DNA from: Brugia malayi
Lineage: Eukaryota; Nematoda; Chromadorea; Rhabditida; Onchocercidae
Reading direction: 5' to 3'
DNA: 64,000 bases
NCBI RefSeq assembly: GCF_000002995.4
Contig: NW_025062478.1
Location: 10,722,001 to 10,786,000 of the forward strand
Numbering within the stretch: position 1 is the stretch's first letter; each line of letters opens with the position of its first letter. Below the pieces are notes generated by a model. It was not told where the DNA came from and ran no database searches. It worked only from the letters and a program-made list of their open reading frames with translations. The translations under genes were made by a program, and so were the position numbers. This document shows, piece by piece, positions 24,194-37,418 of this stretch.

Positions 24194-27100
24194 ATGATAA
24201 TGAACTGTATTGTACTTCTCATTCTATCCTTCGTTTCGCTCAATGCATTTTTATCTATGGGACAAATCATGGAAATAACTGGCGAAGATGTTGATTATAT
24301 GGTAATTTGTTGACTTTTTTGTTTTTGTTTTTTTTTTTTTTTTTTGCTATTTTCAATGAAAAATTTTAAGTAATAATTATGGAGAATTCTTGATGCTAAT
24401 TAGATGTGATTAGTTTCCTTATTTCAAGAATTCTTGAAAGTCAAATTTCGTGCTAACAGTAGATGAATATGATGTAAAAAACGTAAAATATCACCGTTGG
24501 ACTAACAAACAAGAGTGGAATAATCGAATTTATTGACTAATATAATGTTATTAGTAATTACTCTCAATTATCAGAATTACTGGAATTACCGGAATATATA
24601 GTCATTGTTCATTTATTGAACTTTGTCGTAAGGATGTAATATGAACAGAGCTATTTGTACGAACTTTATGATAATATCTATTAGATTCAATTACTTCGAG
24701 TAATCAATCTATCGATCGATTGCTATTTTTTTTTTTTCCAAAATTCATGAAAAATTCAGTTTGAGGATTACGGTGATGAAGAGCTTCTATGGGGTAAAGA
24801 ATTGAGTCCTCAGTGGTGTGAATCACCAATTGTAAATTCAACGCTGGGTGATCGCGTAACGCTGAGAAGTTTCTTTATTGAAGCTAATTCGAAAGGTCAG
24901 GTACGTGTGAATTTCCCTTCATTTTTAGGTGCTGCAACTGGATGCAAAAATAATTTTAAAAATATTAAAGCCTAATGTGGAATAATATCTTGTCTATTAT
25001 TGTGTGTTACTGACAGTTTGTTTGCATTTGCTTCATTAAAATTATCTATGTTTCAGTCTTTGAAATTGAATTTTTCGAAATTAGTCAATCTGATAAACGA
25101 ATTATTTCAGTATGCGACTGAAACAGTGGCTGAAGTGAGTTGTGGATCAGAAAGACGACTGAAACTTGAAGAAGGTGTCATTCATCCACTGGTATATCCT
25201 TTTCCATCCATTTATGGATTGATATACTAACAATATTTCTCTAATATTTTTTTTTTTTGTTCTCTGTTTTAGAGTAGTGTACATTTGCGCTGTACATTGA
25301 ATAGTTCTGGAAGTGGCGGTATATGGTTATTGATCGGTAGTGGTGGTGCTGTAACATACAGTAATCGTCCAGGTTGTGCTTATGGAAATCCAACATTCCA
25401 TATATGCGAGTTGCCTCATCTAATTCATCGCGGTCTAAGCGTTAATGCTACCAAAAACTCTCGATTTTTCAGACATAATGATACGTTGATTGTCAGGTGT
25501 GATTTATTTTGATCTCTTCAATTTCAGTAGTTTTAATTGGAGTGAAATTCATGGTAAGGTAGTGGTACATTATTCACTTTCTGAATATTACACACCACAA
25601 GTGACTATCCAGTCCCAAATATTTTCAACATAATATGAAGAAAATGTCAATAATTAAATGGTGATAAAAAAGATCCAATAAATCAACTGTTTAGATGTGC
25701 TTTGGCACAGAATACGTTACATCCACCAGGGAAGCACACATTACGATGTATTAACAGTCAATGGGTCTATGAAGTTAACGATGTACCGAGCGGTCTCAAA
25801 TATCCAAACTGCGGTCTGCTTTACATTATTCATAGCTTTATTTTCATTACTGTGCATAGATAAAAGCGAAATCGGCATTTGAGAATCGGAATTATGAATA
25901 AAATTAAGTTAAAATCCAGTCTTCAAAATCCCCGAACTATTTGAAGCTCTTTTCAATCCTTTTTTAATTATTAATTTATCTACTGGTATCATTTTTATCA
26001 CCTTCCTAAATTCTTCATTCTTATTTGATCACAGCAAATGAGGAAAAAAAGATGGTGATACACTTAAAGTTAAGGTAAATAAATAAAGGACTTCCCAGAA
26101 AATACACCAAATCATATAAATCTTTTCACATATTTGAGTAGAAACTTTAATTTCAGCTACACGAAGTATCTGTACAACTCGACAAATTCCGCATTTCCTT
26201 GATTTTATCACCAATGGCATTAACTGTAAAGGAAAATCTACAAGCTGCCTTTCTCCAAAAACGTTACTTCCACTGGGTACCAAGGTATTTGATAGGAACA
26301 ATATGCAAAGCATTTTTTGATAATTTAGTGAAAGACAATTTTAAATAGATATATGATCAAAAAAGACGTACTGAATGTTATATTTTGTAATGTCATTTGG
26401 GATATGCTTTCTGCAAGTTCACTTTACTTCGCTGAAGTTTAGTGTCGTAAAAGTGATCCCAAAATGATAGCCTGAATGAGTTATTTTGAATAAAATAATA
26501 CATTATTAGCTAATATTACAGCTAGAGCTAAGATGCAAGGATGATACAACTCGTCTTATTGGTCCCTCCTCAGTGGTATGCCTCAATTCTGCATCACATT
26601 CCGGTTCTGGCTGGTACCCACCCAAGTGGCCAAGTTGTATTCCAAAATGTAAATTTTATTCTTTAATCATATGAAGAGCCTTTTTTGGAAAAATAAAGTG
26701 GAGAGAATTGTATTTCTGATGACGGCAGCAGCAGCATTGTATTAAAAAGGAAAAAAAAAACAAAGCAAAATTTTTATTTCAGTAACTTGTCCTGAACCTT
26801 TCATTCAGAAAGGTGCTTACATTACCTCTAACCTATCCAGTGCTACTTTTCGGCGAGGTATGCAAGTATGGTTCAAGTGTTGGGAAGGCTATATTTTATA
26901 CGGCAGTGAGATGATCGTATGCTTGAAGTCAGGCCTATGGAATGATTCATTCCCTGAATGCATTGCGGGTAGTTCCTGTTCTCCTTTCCAGGAATTGTAA
27001 AACTGAGATATCTTTTTTTTTTTTCTTCTTTAAATTTAAGTGATGACATCATGTGCAGAACTCTATATTATGCCCCTTTATCGCAGCCTGAATATGCTTC

Positions 27101-27411
27101 TTCATTGATGTAGAATCGATCTTACCAGAATTCTTGCAATCACCTAGTCATTCAGTATCATCTGTTCATTATCTGATCATTAAATTATAGATGAAAATGG
27201 AGTGAACGAAGATTCAATCACAGTTTTATTATTCGTACTAACATGTTGTTTATCTGTTATACTTGTCATAATGTTTCGAGCTGTTTACCGACAAAATCAA
27301 TGGCTCAAACATCGGCATGAATCGACTGCATCAGCTACTGAAGAAATGCTTCTGAAAACAATGAATTGTTCCATTACAATCGACTACCGTGAAGCAAATG
27401 ATGCCACGTGA
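24194..27411 (+). CDS. Type I membrane protein with C-terminal-side sushi/CCP module, 437 aa
   Basis: Nine exons: 24194-24301, 24760-24900, 25111-25191, 25273-25496, 25695-25792, 26157-26284, 26522-26648, 26783-26968 and 27191-27411, all in phase. Residues 1-25 form a signal peptide (NCIVLLILSFVSLNAFLS). The ectodomain is cysteine-rich. Exon 8 encodes a clear CCP/sushi module: CPEP, GMQVWFKCWEGY, then CLKSGLWNDSFPEC. Exons 5-7 contain less regular Cys/Trp patterns that could be degenerate CCP modules. Exon 9 encodes an acidic linker, one transmembrane helix (ITVLLFVLTCCLSVILVIMF) and a short cytoplasmic tail of about 45 residues. Such proteins act at the cell surface in adhesion or receptor clustering; the specific role is unknown. 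Start ATG 24194 gives the best signal peptide. AATAAA at 27442-27447. Confidence 0.82.
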
Positions 27412-29107
27412 AATGCTGCTCAGTCACGTAATAACGTGATAAATAAAATATATTAGTATCTGATATGACTGAATGAGTGCTAAAAGAAAAATGCGAATGT
27501 TGACTTAAACATTTGTAAATTATGACCACTTAAGGAAGCATAAGTTTTGCAGGTATGAAATTTAGTCAAGAAGATGAGACTTTTTAGTCTATGTCTATTA
27601 CATAGAGTAGATGATTTGATTGATTCTTTGTGAGAATTAATGGAATAAAATTACTAGTTGAAGTGTATTTTTTGATTTTGAACAACTTTATTCTCCCATG
27701 GGAAGTCTAACGAAGTCTATGAACCGTGCCGACTTGCGATTGCTAAATGTAATTAAATGATTATTGCTAGCTTTTCTTGCTTAACAAATTTGATTTTATT
27801 GCGCGAAAAATTTTATATATTTTTCGTGGAGAGTCAGAGAGCAACTTGTCATTCATTTTGTTATTAATTATTCATTCAACAATATTTGCATTATATGAGG
27901 AAGAATTTCAGGAAATAGTTTTAGTTTCTACTAAATATTTAGCTATAATTTCTAGGACTGGTAGAATGTTAGTAAATTGTTATGAGAGTAAATGTAATAA
28001 TAGGACAAATCTTATTTCGAGACTTGTTCGACCATGTAATATAATAATTGTTACAACTATAAATTACTGATTAGTCAATTTAGCAATGACGTTAGGCTTA
28101 CAAATGTTCCCCACAAACTAAGTTTTTTCTTTTTTTTTTTTTGTATGTTAAACAAGATGAACTCATCTGGTCCTCTAAATAAAATTTGAAATATGAAAGC
28201 TGTTCTGTACATGCTGAGGAATCCTAGGAATTGACATTTGAAATAAAAGATCAAATTATTTTCTTATGAAAATTATTTGCTAATTAGGAAATGTTATTTA
28301 ATTCATAAACAAAAAAACAACCAACCGTCTCGTAAATAAAATCTTTGTACACAATTAACATTTGAATAAGAAAACAAACAAATAGGAACTTAAGGTGTTG
28401 TTAAGCGTTAAAATTATATGAAAATAATTTAGGATAATTTTGAAGTGAGCAATTTGAGTTGATTATTTGAAAATACTCACAAATGGCGCTGATTGAAAGT
28501 AATAATCGAACTTTTCTCTCATTCATGCAACTATTATTTGTTTTGTTGTCCAATTATTAGGAAATTAAAATTTAAAATCTTCCTCTTTGTCCAAAACATT
28601 TCAAATGAAATGAAAATTCTTTGATAAAATCATTTCTTATTTGATATATTTTACATCTTTGTTTACTGCTACAACGATAAATATTACTCTGATCTATGCA
28701 AAGTAGTAAACATAGTCTCCACTTATTATTTGTTACCCTGAGAGAATTTATATAGTTTAACGATGATTACTTTGGCTGCCCAGTAAACATTCGATGATCT
28801 TGTCCCTAGTATCTATCCTTACACAAATAACATATGTCCAAGTCTTTGCTCTATTCTAGCAGTCAAAATGTTAGCCAACGATTGCGACATTTTGCGCCTA
28901 ATTGCGCCTTTTCATTCATAATGTGTTCTTTTTCCAAGTAAAATTTCAAACTTATCTGAAATAATTTCTTGAAACAATTGAAGTTCAATAGTGAGGGAAA
29001 AGTATTGAACACACTGCTTCTAATCATTTCAAATAATTGGATGAAGTTTCAGAGAAGAAGGAAGATTTATAAAATATGCAATGAATAAATTAATTTCAAC
29101 TAATATC

Positions 29108-29111
<4 letters not shown>

Positions 29112-29142
<31 letters not shown>
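29112..29142. repeat. (CT)n microsatellite
   Basis: About 15 CT dinucleotides followed by TTTCTC. A 25-bp direct duplication (GACACCAAAGATATTTTTAA and following bases) lies just downstream at about 29186-29236. Confidence 0.9.
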
Positions 29143-29147
<5 letters not shown>

Positions 29148-30004
29148 AAGAATAGCATTTCAATATTTTTGTACATGATATATGTGACACCAAAGATATT
29201 TTTAATTATTTGACACCAAAGATATTTTTAATTATTTGCAATTTTCAATGAAATAGAGAATAACATGACAACAAACATTTGTTGAACTTGAAAAATAAAA
29301 ATGAAAAAATTGTTTTATAAATGGTTTTTTTTTTTATCAAGATAAAATTAGATATGCTTATCAGTTCACGCATTATGTGTACAGTTATCAATAATATATA
29401 CTTTATCAGTCGTAACATTTTTTTAAATTGAATTAATTGAGAGCTGATTAGACCTCTTAATCAAATTGGCCAACAGGTTTCTGGATAAGTTACAGCGAAA
29501 TTAAAAGAAATGAAAGTTAGTTCTAAATTTAACAACTTATCACAGACAACTTCAAGTACTCAAAGGATATTGTAAAGAGTCTAATCGATCATTTCTATTT
29601 CTTGATAACATCGATCAACACTTAGTGATAAGATTCTTTCTAGCTATGTTGATTTTTTAAGTCAATTATTATTATTATTTTTTTTTTTAATTAAAATTTT
29701 TAAAATATTATAAAGAAATGTCTCTGTAATCAACAATCACTAAAAACTCTCTTATTTAGGAATAAAGTTAATATTCGGATTTTTTTCATTAAACAATCAT
29801 AATTTTTAAATCTTCTGGACAACACTATCATTTCTATTGTTATCATTGTTGTTAGTAAAAAAAATAAATTAAAATATAAAAAAAAACTTCAAAATCTTTG
29901 CGAAAAAAAAAAAAACAATGTAATTTAATGCAAAAGCTATTTTCTCTTTTTATCATTTAAATCTTTTAACAACGATTTCTTTTTTCCCATCTCTCAACAG
30001 TAAC

Positions 30005-30300
30005 ATTTGATTAATTTCCATTATTACAATAATTATTTTTTTTTAATTGTTTCTGAAACAAACTAACAAAATAGCAATCAATCAATATTCCTTATCAGAA
30101 CTAACAAATAATCAATATTCTTTATCAGAAGTAACAACGAATCAATATTCCTTATCAAAAGTAGCAACTAATCATTAATCACAATATAAGTTTATTAATT
30201 TCCATTATTACAACAATTATTTTTTTTTTTAATTGTTTCTGAAACAAATTAACAAAATAGCAAAAAAAAAAATTAATCAATATTCCTTATCAGAAGTGAC
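30005..30300. repeat. Local duplication, about 183-bp spacing
   Basis: A block starting ATTAATTTCCATTATTACAA and continuing through AATTGTTTCTGAAACAAA occurs at about 30010 and again at about 30193, each followed by one or more ATCAATATTCCTTATCAGAA units. Divergence is mostly in A/T run length. Confidence 0.8.
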
Positions 30301-33300
30301 AACTAATCATTAATAACAGTATCAGTTTATTGATATCCATATTACAACAATTGGCATAATAGTTCTTATCAGATGTTTTGAATTTATCGGAATTTCACCT
30401 CTATTTCTCTTTCATATTTTCATTTCAAATTTAACAAATGAAAAAATAAAAAAAAAAAAAAAAAAACTACTATCAATTAATTTTGTTAGCTATTTCTCTC
30501 AGTTCATGTTTAGAAATTAAGAAAATTTATTAACAAACTTATCACTGACTATCAGTTTAAAATAATACAAATTGCTATTTTAATTTTAAGTAACTTTTTG
30601 AATTCTGTTTTATTAGTCGGCTTTAGACTTTTTATATTATCTGAATGAACCAATATTTGATGAACTAATTGAGAACGATCAGTTCCATCAAGAATAACAC
30701 CGATCATTCTCGATCATCTTATATTGATCGTTGATCATCTCATATTGACTTATATCAATTGCTAATCATTTATTAGCCACTTCAAATTGCATTTCTAATA
30801 ATCTTAAATCTTATCACAAACACAAATACGTCGAGAATGTTTGCTTGTTTACCTGCATTAAATTCCAATGTTTTTTACCTGAATATATAAGCGCTTCACT
30901 TTTCTGGTCACTCTCGACCAATTAACATGAATTACTTTCTAAATGTATAAGAGCCAATGGTCACTTAATCTGTCCATGTCTTTTTGAACACTTTAAATCA
31001 CAAATTTGCTATATTAAGATTCCGTGATCAAAAACGGATGCAATAATTTAGCTCAGTTTAATATCAAAAAGTTCATAGAATTCTTTCTATAACAAGAAGA
31101 ACTGTTACAAGTCAATATCAAATCATTTTTCTTATCAGTTCAAATTCTTTAATGCTTCATTAACTGTTTTCATATCACTTATCAGTTAGAGTAAAAAATT
31201 TCAATTATTGAATTGGTCCAATTTTCATTGTACATTTTTGATTTCAAATTGAATTCTAAAAAGTTTTATCATTAATGCAGCCAAGAATTGTTTATTTATT
31301 TTTGATTATATCTTATGGCTCATATAAATGAAATACAAAAAAAAAAAAAAAAAAAGATTTGAAAAATGTGTATGCAATAGTTTCAATCACTCGAAAGTAT
31401 ATATTTACTTACTTTTATCATTATCATACAGCAATGATAATAACTTTTATTTTTTTTTTCTCTTCCAGATCAGAATAATTTGCATATTTGATATAATCGT
31501 ATTAAATATTTGATCAACAAAAAAATTGTAATATTTTTTGATATGTTTTGTTTAACATATATAGCTAATGGCCACAGTTTTTTCTTCTTTTCTTGTTGTT
31601 TGTTGTCCAATGATATTTTAATGTGCCTACTTGGCTACTTGGCTGAATACACTTGTCCTAGTCTTCAGTATCACACGACATCATTGCATATATCGTTTTC
31701 AACCATTTAACTTCATAGATTGTTGTTGCTACGTAACATTTCAAATATTATTTTCTATGTATGACGTAGCATCCGGCAAGATAGTCCGTTCCGATTTTTC
31801 ATCCTTACTTTTCTCATTTCTCTTTCGTTTTTTTTTTTTTTTTCATTTTTGATATAAAAAAATTCTCTGAGAGAATAAATTTAACATTTAAAATGCTAAT
31901 CATTATCTTCTCACCCATTTCACATTAATATTTAATTTGATATTTTAAAATATGAAAAAGGCATTGTTGTTAGTTTAAAGTTTAACTTTTTTTTTTTTTA
32001 AAAAATCAAATTTTTCTTTTTTCTTCTAATTTTTCTTTATTCGTTTAGTTTGTTTCACTCAACAATAAAAGGATGTATTTAAATTTGTTCTTCAAATTTT
32101 ATTTGCTAATATCCACCCACACAGGAATGAATTACTATTTGAAATAGAACGAACTGAATGAATTATTAATGAGTGTTCTCTCTTACATTGCTTCTTTACT
32201 GATCTAATGAAATTATTTATTCTCGACGAAAATGTCCTGATAATTTCACAACTGTCATGATTTATTGGTATTTTGTTATTGTTTATGCTATGAAATGTTT
32301 TCTCGATTTTTTTTTTCTCGAATGTTTTAACTTTTGAAAAAAAAAAAAGAAAAATTCAATTCATAACGTTTTTGTTTTACGAAAAAAAATGAAAATTTTC
32401 AGCAGCAAAAAGTCTAAATTTGATAAATTTGTTGTTGCAAAATTTTTAGCAAATGTAAGAATGAATAAATAAGTTATCAGTTACAATGAACTTTTAACAA
32501 GTAAAGTATGAAAACTGATAAGAATTGATACAAAAATTGATAAATTTGCAAAAAAAAAAAAAAATTTCCTTTATTATCATCTAAAATTTAAATTATGCAT
32601 ACATTAATACAATTAATATTTTTATGAATACAAATTTAATTATTTATGAAATATTTCTGTAAACATTAAATAATCTTTCTAATAGATATCTTAATTGTAA
32701 TTAGAAAAAAGAAAAAAAAAACAAAGTAATTGCTAAATTAGTGAAACATTTTTTATTCTATTATATCTTTAAAAATATTAAATAAATTACGAAAAGAGAA
32801 ATAAATCTGTGTGTCATTTTATACTTTTTTTTTTTTTTTTCTTCCATTTTATTTCATTTATTTATTTCTGATAATTAAATCATGCAAAAGCTCAAATTAA
32901 ATAAAAAAGAAAAAAGAAAATCATTAAAAATGTGAAAAGAAAATGCATATATGCGCCACTGTGCAAATTCTTTTTAACTTAGTCCCAAATAATGTTAATT
33001 TAGAATTTATTTCCAACAAAGTGTCCTCATTTAAAGCTAAAATTCGCATTTGACGATCGTTTGATAATTTTTTTTAAAAAAAAAAAAAAAAAAAATGAAA
33101 TAATAACTAAAAAAAAAAAAAAAAATTGTAACGAATATATATTATAAAATTTTGTTTTCAAAAAAAAAAAAAAAAAGTGTTAAACGATTTTGATATATTT
33201 ATTTAATTTTTTAAAAATAATCATTTTGTTTTATTTTCAAAAAAAAAAAATTTTTCAATTCTTTTCTAATTTGAAAATTTCACAAAAAATATTTGCATTA

Positions 33301-34149
33301 TCGATCAGAAAATAACAAATCCACTGTTCATTCATCTATTATTCATAAATATCAAATTTGACAAATTTAAAAAATAAACAAAACAAATTTTCCTTTTTCT
33401 ATCATTGAAAATTATCAGAAGAAAAGTGATAATAAATAGAGTGATAAAGCTAATATTTCAAATCATTAAAATAATTTTATTTAATACTTAATACTTTTAA
33501 TGGAATGAAAATATATATATATTTGTCAACCAACACATTTATTTGTCACATAAAATGGACTAAAAAACGGTTGTGGTATATTTATTTAACTTTTTAAATA
33601 TTCATTTTCTTTTAATTTCAAAAAATTTTTCAATTTTTTTCTAGAAAAAAAAAAAATTTTTTTTTTTTTTCAACTGATTAAGTTTTCTTTTTTTTTTTTA
33701 TTTAATCAATTATAAAATAAACAATTTGATTATTATCAATGAGGATAATTGCGCTTGCTGTAAAAGATTGAAAAAAAAAAGATTCTCATAGAAATGTCAT
33801 TTATTGTCGTATGCTTTTCATATCATATTTTCGTAATATCATTTTATTTCATTTTAGTTAGATAATTTTAACTTACGAAAATGTAAATACATTAAGGATG
33901 AATGTATCATATAACTTTCATTTTCACTCTCAATTTTTTCATCCAAAATGAAATGTATCATTTAAATATGATAAATGAGCAAATTTTTTTTTTTTTTCAT
34001 TTAATATTAATTTTATTATACTAATTTTGCTTTTTATTTAATATTAATTTTATTAATATAACTTTCTTCTTTTTTTAAATTAATTTTACTACTAATTACT
34101 GGATGGATTAAGTAAACATTCAAAATATACCTTTTCAAATAGTTTTCTG

Positions 34150-34183
<34 letters not shown>

Positions 34184-35509
34184 TTTTCTCTGCTAGAAAT
34201 TGTGTAAAATTTTCAAAATGTCAGCTGCTCAATCGGCAAATTTAACAAAGTATTTTGTTGAGAAGTATTTAGGAATGGGTTTAATCCGTTCCGTTTCTTT
34301 TTATTTTCTACTGTTTATGGAAGAAAAGAGAAAAAAAAAAAACTTTTATTTCTGATATAATTTTTAAGCTTATCATATCATATCATATCAGGTTATTATT
34401 ACATGTTTAGATCAGATTAAACATTTAGTGCATTTATTTTAGATCATTAATTTGATCTAAATATGAAATAGTTTGAAATAAGTAAGAAATTTATTTCAAA
34501 TAATAGTATTAATAATAATAATAATTAATGCTTTATTTGCGTATTTATGTTGTAAAATGTATGATTAAATTTTATTTTGAAATAGTGAATTCATTCGAGT
34601 TAAAATTTCAATTAAAATTTTTATGAGTTTATTATTATTTCAAATAAAATTGAACTTAAATTTTTGAGCTAATCATGCATTCATGATTAGTTATGCTAGA
34701 GAAAAAGTGATAAAATGAGAAGGAAATATGATAATAACATATTAGAGAAATATATTTAAAATATTCATTTCAATAAATGGATGAATGAATTATTGATTGC
34801 TGTTGATTTGTTACAAAATATATTTGATAAAATTTATTTTAAATTGAAAAAACTTTTTTATGAGAAAGAAGAAGACGAAGCATTTTTTTTTTTTTTTTTT
34901 TTTGATAGAATAATAAGAAGAAAAAGGGAGAAAAAAATGACAAAAATGAGAATAAAATAATAATGAAAAGTTAGGGAAAGAAATTTTTTTTTTTTTTAAA
35001 TTATTTGTTTCATTCATCAAAAAATTTGCCATTATTTTCAGTTTATAATAATTAATGCTTCATTACTGTTAAAAATTATTGCCTTTTTTAAATTTTTTTT
35101 TTTATTTTTTTCATTTTTATTTTTTTTTTTTTTTTGTTCCAAAAAATCTTTTCCCTTTCACAATTAGAATTAACTCCGCCTTTATCGATAATGTTATTGT
35201 TAGCAGATACTTTTACTATCATCATCATCATCATCGTTATCATTATCACTGATTATTCCATTGTTATTATCATTTTATTATTATCACAACTATTACTATT
35301 AGCATTAGCATTATTGTGATTATAGTTAATAGTAACACTTGCAAATATTATCATTATTGTTAAAACAGGATTGCATTATTTCTATTTATCATTCGGCAAC
35401 TATTTTAACAATGAGTACTGATTTTTATTGCTACTGAATGATAATAATAATAATAATAACCTGTGATCATTGGTTAAAAAAGCTGTGACAAATTGTGAGA
35501 CAATTGCGC

Positions 35510-37387
35510 ATGGACGATGACACAAAGTGTGTGCAAATAACCGAAGCAATCTTAGCTCGAGGCATTAATGATATCACAAGGTAAGTGCTTTTTTTTTTTT
35601 TTTTTAGCAATCATTAAATATAGAATGATAGTAATATTATTATTTTTTTTTTTTGCAAAAAATATTTCCGTCAAAATATTTTTTATTCTTTCTATCCTAC
35701 TTTGTACTTTTGTCTCTTATTTAAATCACATTTTGTTCAATTTCAACTGATCAAACATCCAAATGGTTGTATTTATTAAAATTGTCAAGTTGATATAAAA
35801 TAATAATCAAACAGATTTAAAGTAATGTCACATCAATTTAACATTGAATGTTGTCAATATTGACAGGAAAAAAAAAAGCATAAATTTTTGGCAAAATTAA
35901 ATTTCACATTCATTTACTGTTATGATTGAAATGCAAAAAAAAAAAAACTAATAAATCTCTCAAAGTTGTTTTTTCAAAAAAAAAAAAACAAACTTTGATC
36001 GAAGTAAATGAAAATATTAATAAATTTTTGAAACATCTATAATAATTGAATGAAATGATCCATATTATAAATTATAATAATAATTTAAAGAAAAAATTTA
36101 ATAAATCTCTCAAAGTTGTTTTTTCAAAAAAAAAAAAGAAAAATTTCCATCAAAGTAAATGAAAATATTACAAATAAATTTTTGAAATATCAATAATAAT
36201 TGAATGAAATGATCCGTATTATGAATTACACTAGTAATTTATACTTAAAATCGAGAACGATAGCAAAATTATAATTTCAAATTTTAAATTTGTCATAGAT
36301 AATTTTAACACTTTTTTTGTAGGTTTTTTTTTTTTTTTTTGTAATATTTCAAATTTTTAAGAGCTTTGTATAAAAAAGTAAGAAAATTTAATTCATTGAT
36401 TGAAAAAAAATGTTTGGAATTAAGTAATGACGTAAAGAAAATGGCTGATTTCAATTTTCAAACGAGAATAAAGGATTTCTATAGTAGGAATACTTGAAAA
36501 GTATTAACACTCACAAAATATCGGATAAGATTTTTCTTTTTCTTTTTTTGTTTTTGGAATGCATCAGTTGACTCGATTGCTTCTCCTAACAACAAAAAAT
36601 ATTTTAGTAACAAAAAAAAAAAAAATTGAAAAATGCAAACTTTACATTTGGCTAAAAAGAAAACTTTAACATTTCCGCCTAATTTTTTTTTTTTTTTTTT
36701 TTTTTTTATGTGGCGCTATTTGTCAAAGTAAATATAAGTTTGTTCTTTCTTTCTTTTTTTTCTTCTTCTTCTTCTTTCACAAAAATTATTGTTTCAAATT
36801 GTTGAGGAATGAAAAGAGTTTTTTTTTTTTTTTGAATGATGTCATTGATGAGAAGAATTAGTATTTTGGTTTAGAAAGTGATAAAATATATGTGAATGTA
36901 ATTTGACATTTTTTTATTGATAAGAAAACTAATAAATAAATTTTAATCATCGAATATGTAAGTTTTTTTTTTTTTTTTTTGATTGATATTTATTTAAAAT
37001 ATTTAATTTTGTTAGGCGCTAAATGTTTTGAGCATTTTTAGTAGTATTGGATGGAAGAGCGGAAAATAATTCGAGTACTGACGTAAGTGGAAAGTAACAA
37101 CTGGCGCATTAGGACTTGTTTACTAGTATAATTATTCAAATATCTGCCCTATAAATATTGGCCCTTTTTTTTATTTCACTTTTTTATTTTATTCAAATTC
37201 TTTATAGGGCAAAAAAAAAAAAAAAAAAAAAAACTCGATATTTCCGAATTAGTTTATATGGGAAAAAAAAAAAATTTTCTCAAATTTTTCTCAAAAATGT
37301 AAGAAAAAAGTTTATAAAAAAAAAGTGTCAAACTAATATTGTCAATTTTTTATTGGATAAAATTTAAGAAATAAAATATTACTTTGT

Positions 37388-37418
<31 letters not shown>

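Larger units (their letters stand above)
27412..35509. other. 8-kb AT-rich gene desert
   Basis: No supported gene. Homopolymer A/T runs are dense throughout. A 97-codon open frame at 27777-28070 and a somewhat less AT-rich open stretch at 31560-31850 are the only notable frames; neither shows a recognisable domain. Simple repeats are listed separately. The region lies between the sushi protein gene and the first exon of the GPCR, so it probably contains the GPCR promoter. Confidence 0.55.

Noticed and set aside
27777..28070. 97-codon plus-strand ORF, considered as a mitochondrial or Wolbachia-derived insertion
   Set aside because: No recognisable mitochondrial or bacterial protein motif. The length is not remarkable for this composition. 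A homology search would be needed to revive it.
35134..35319. Ile/Leu-rich ORF at 35134-35319
   Set aside because: It is a translation of ATC/ATT/TTA triplet repeats just upstream of GPCR exon 1; no gene-like features.
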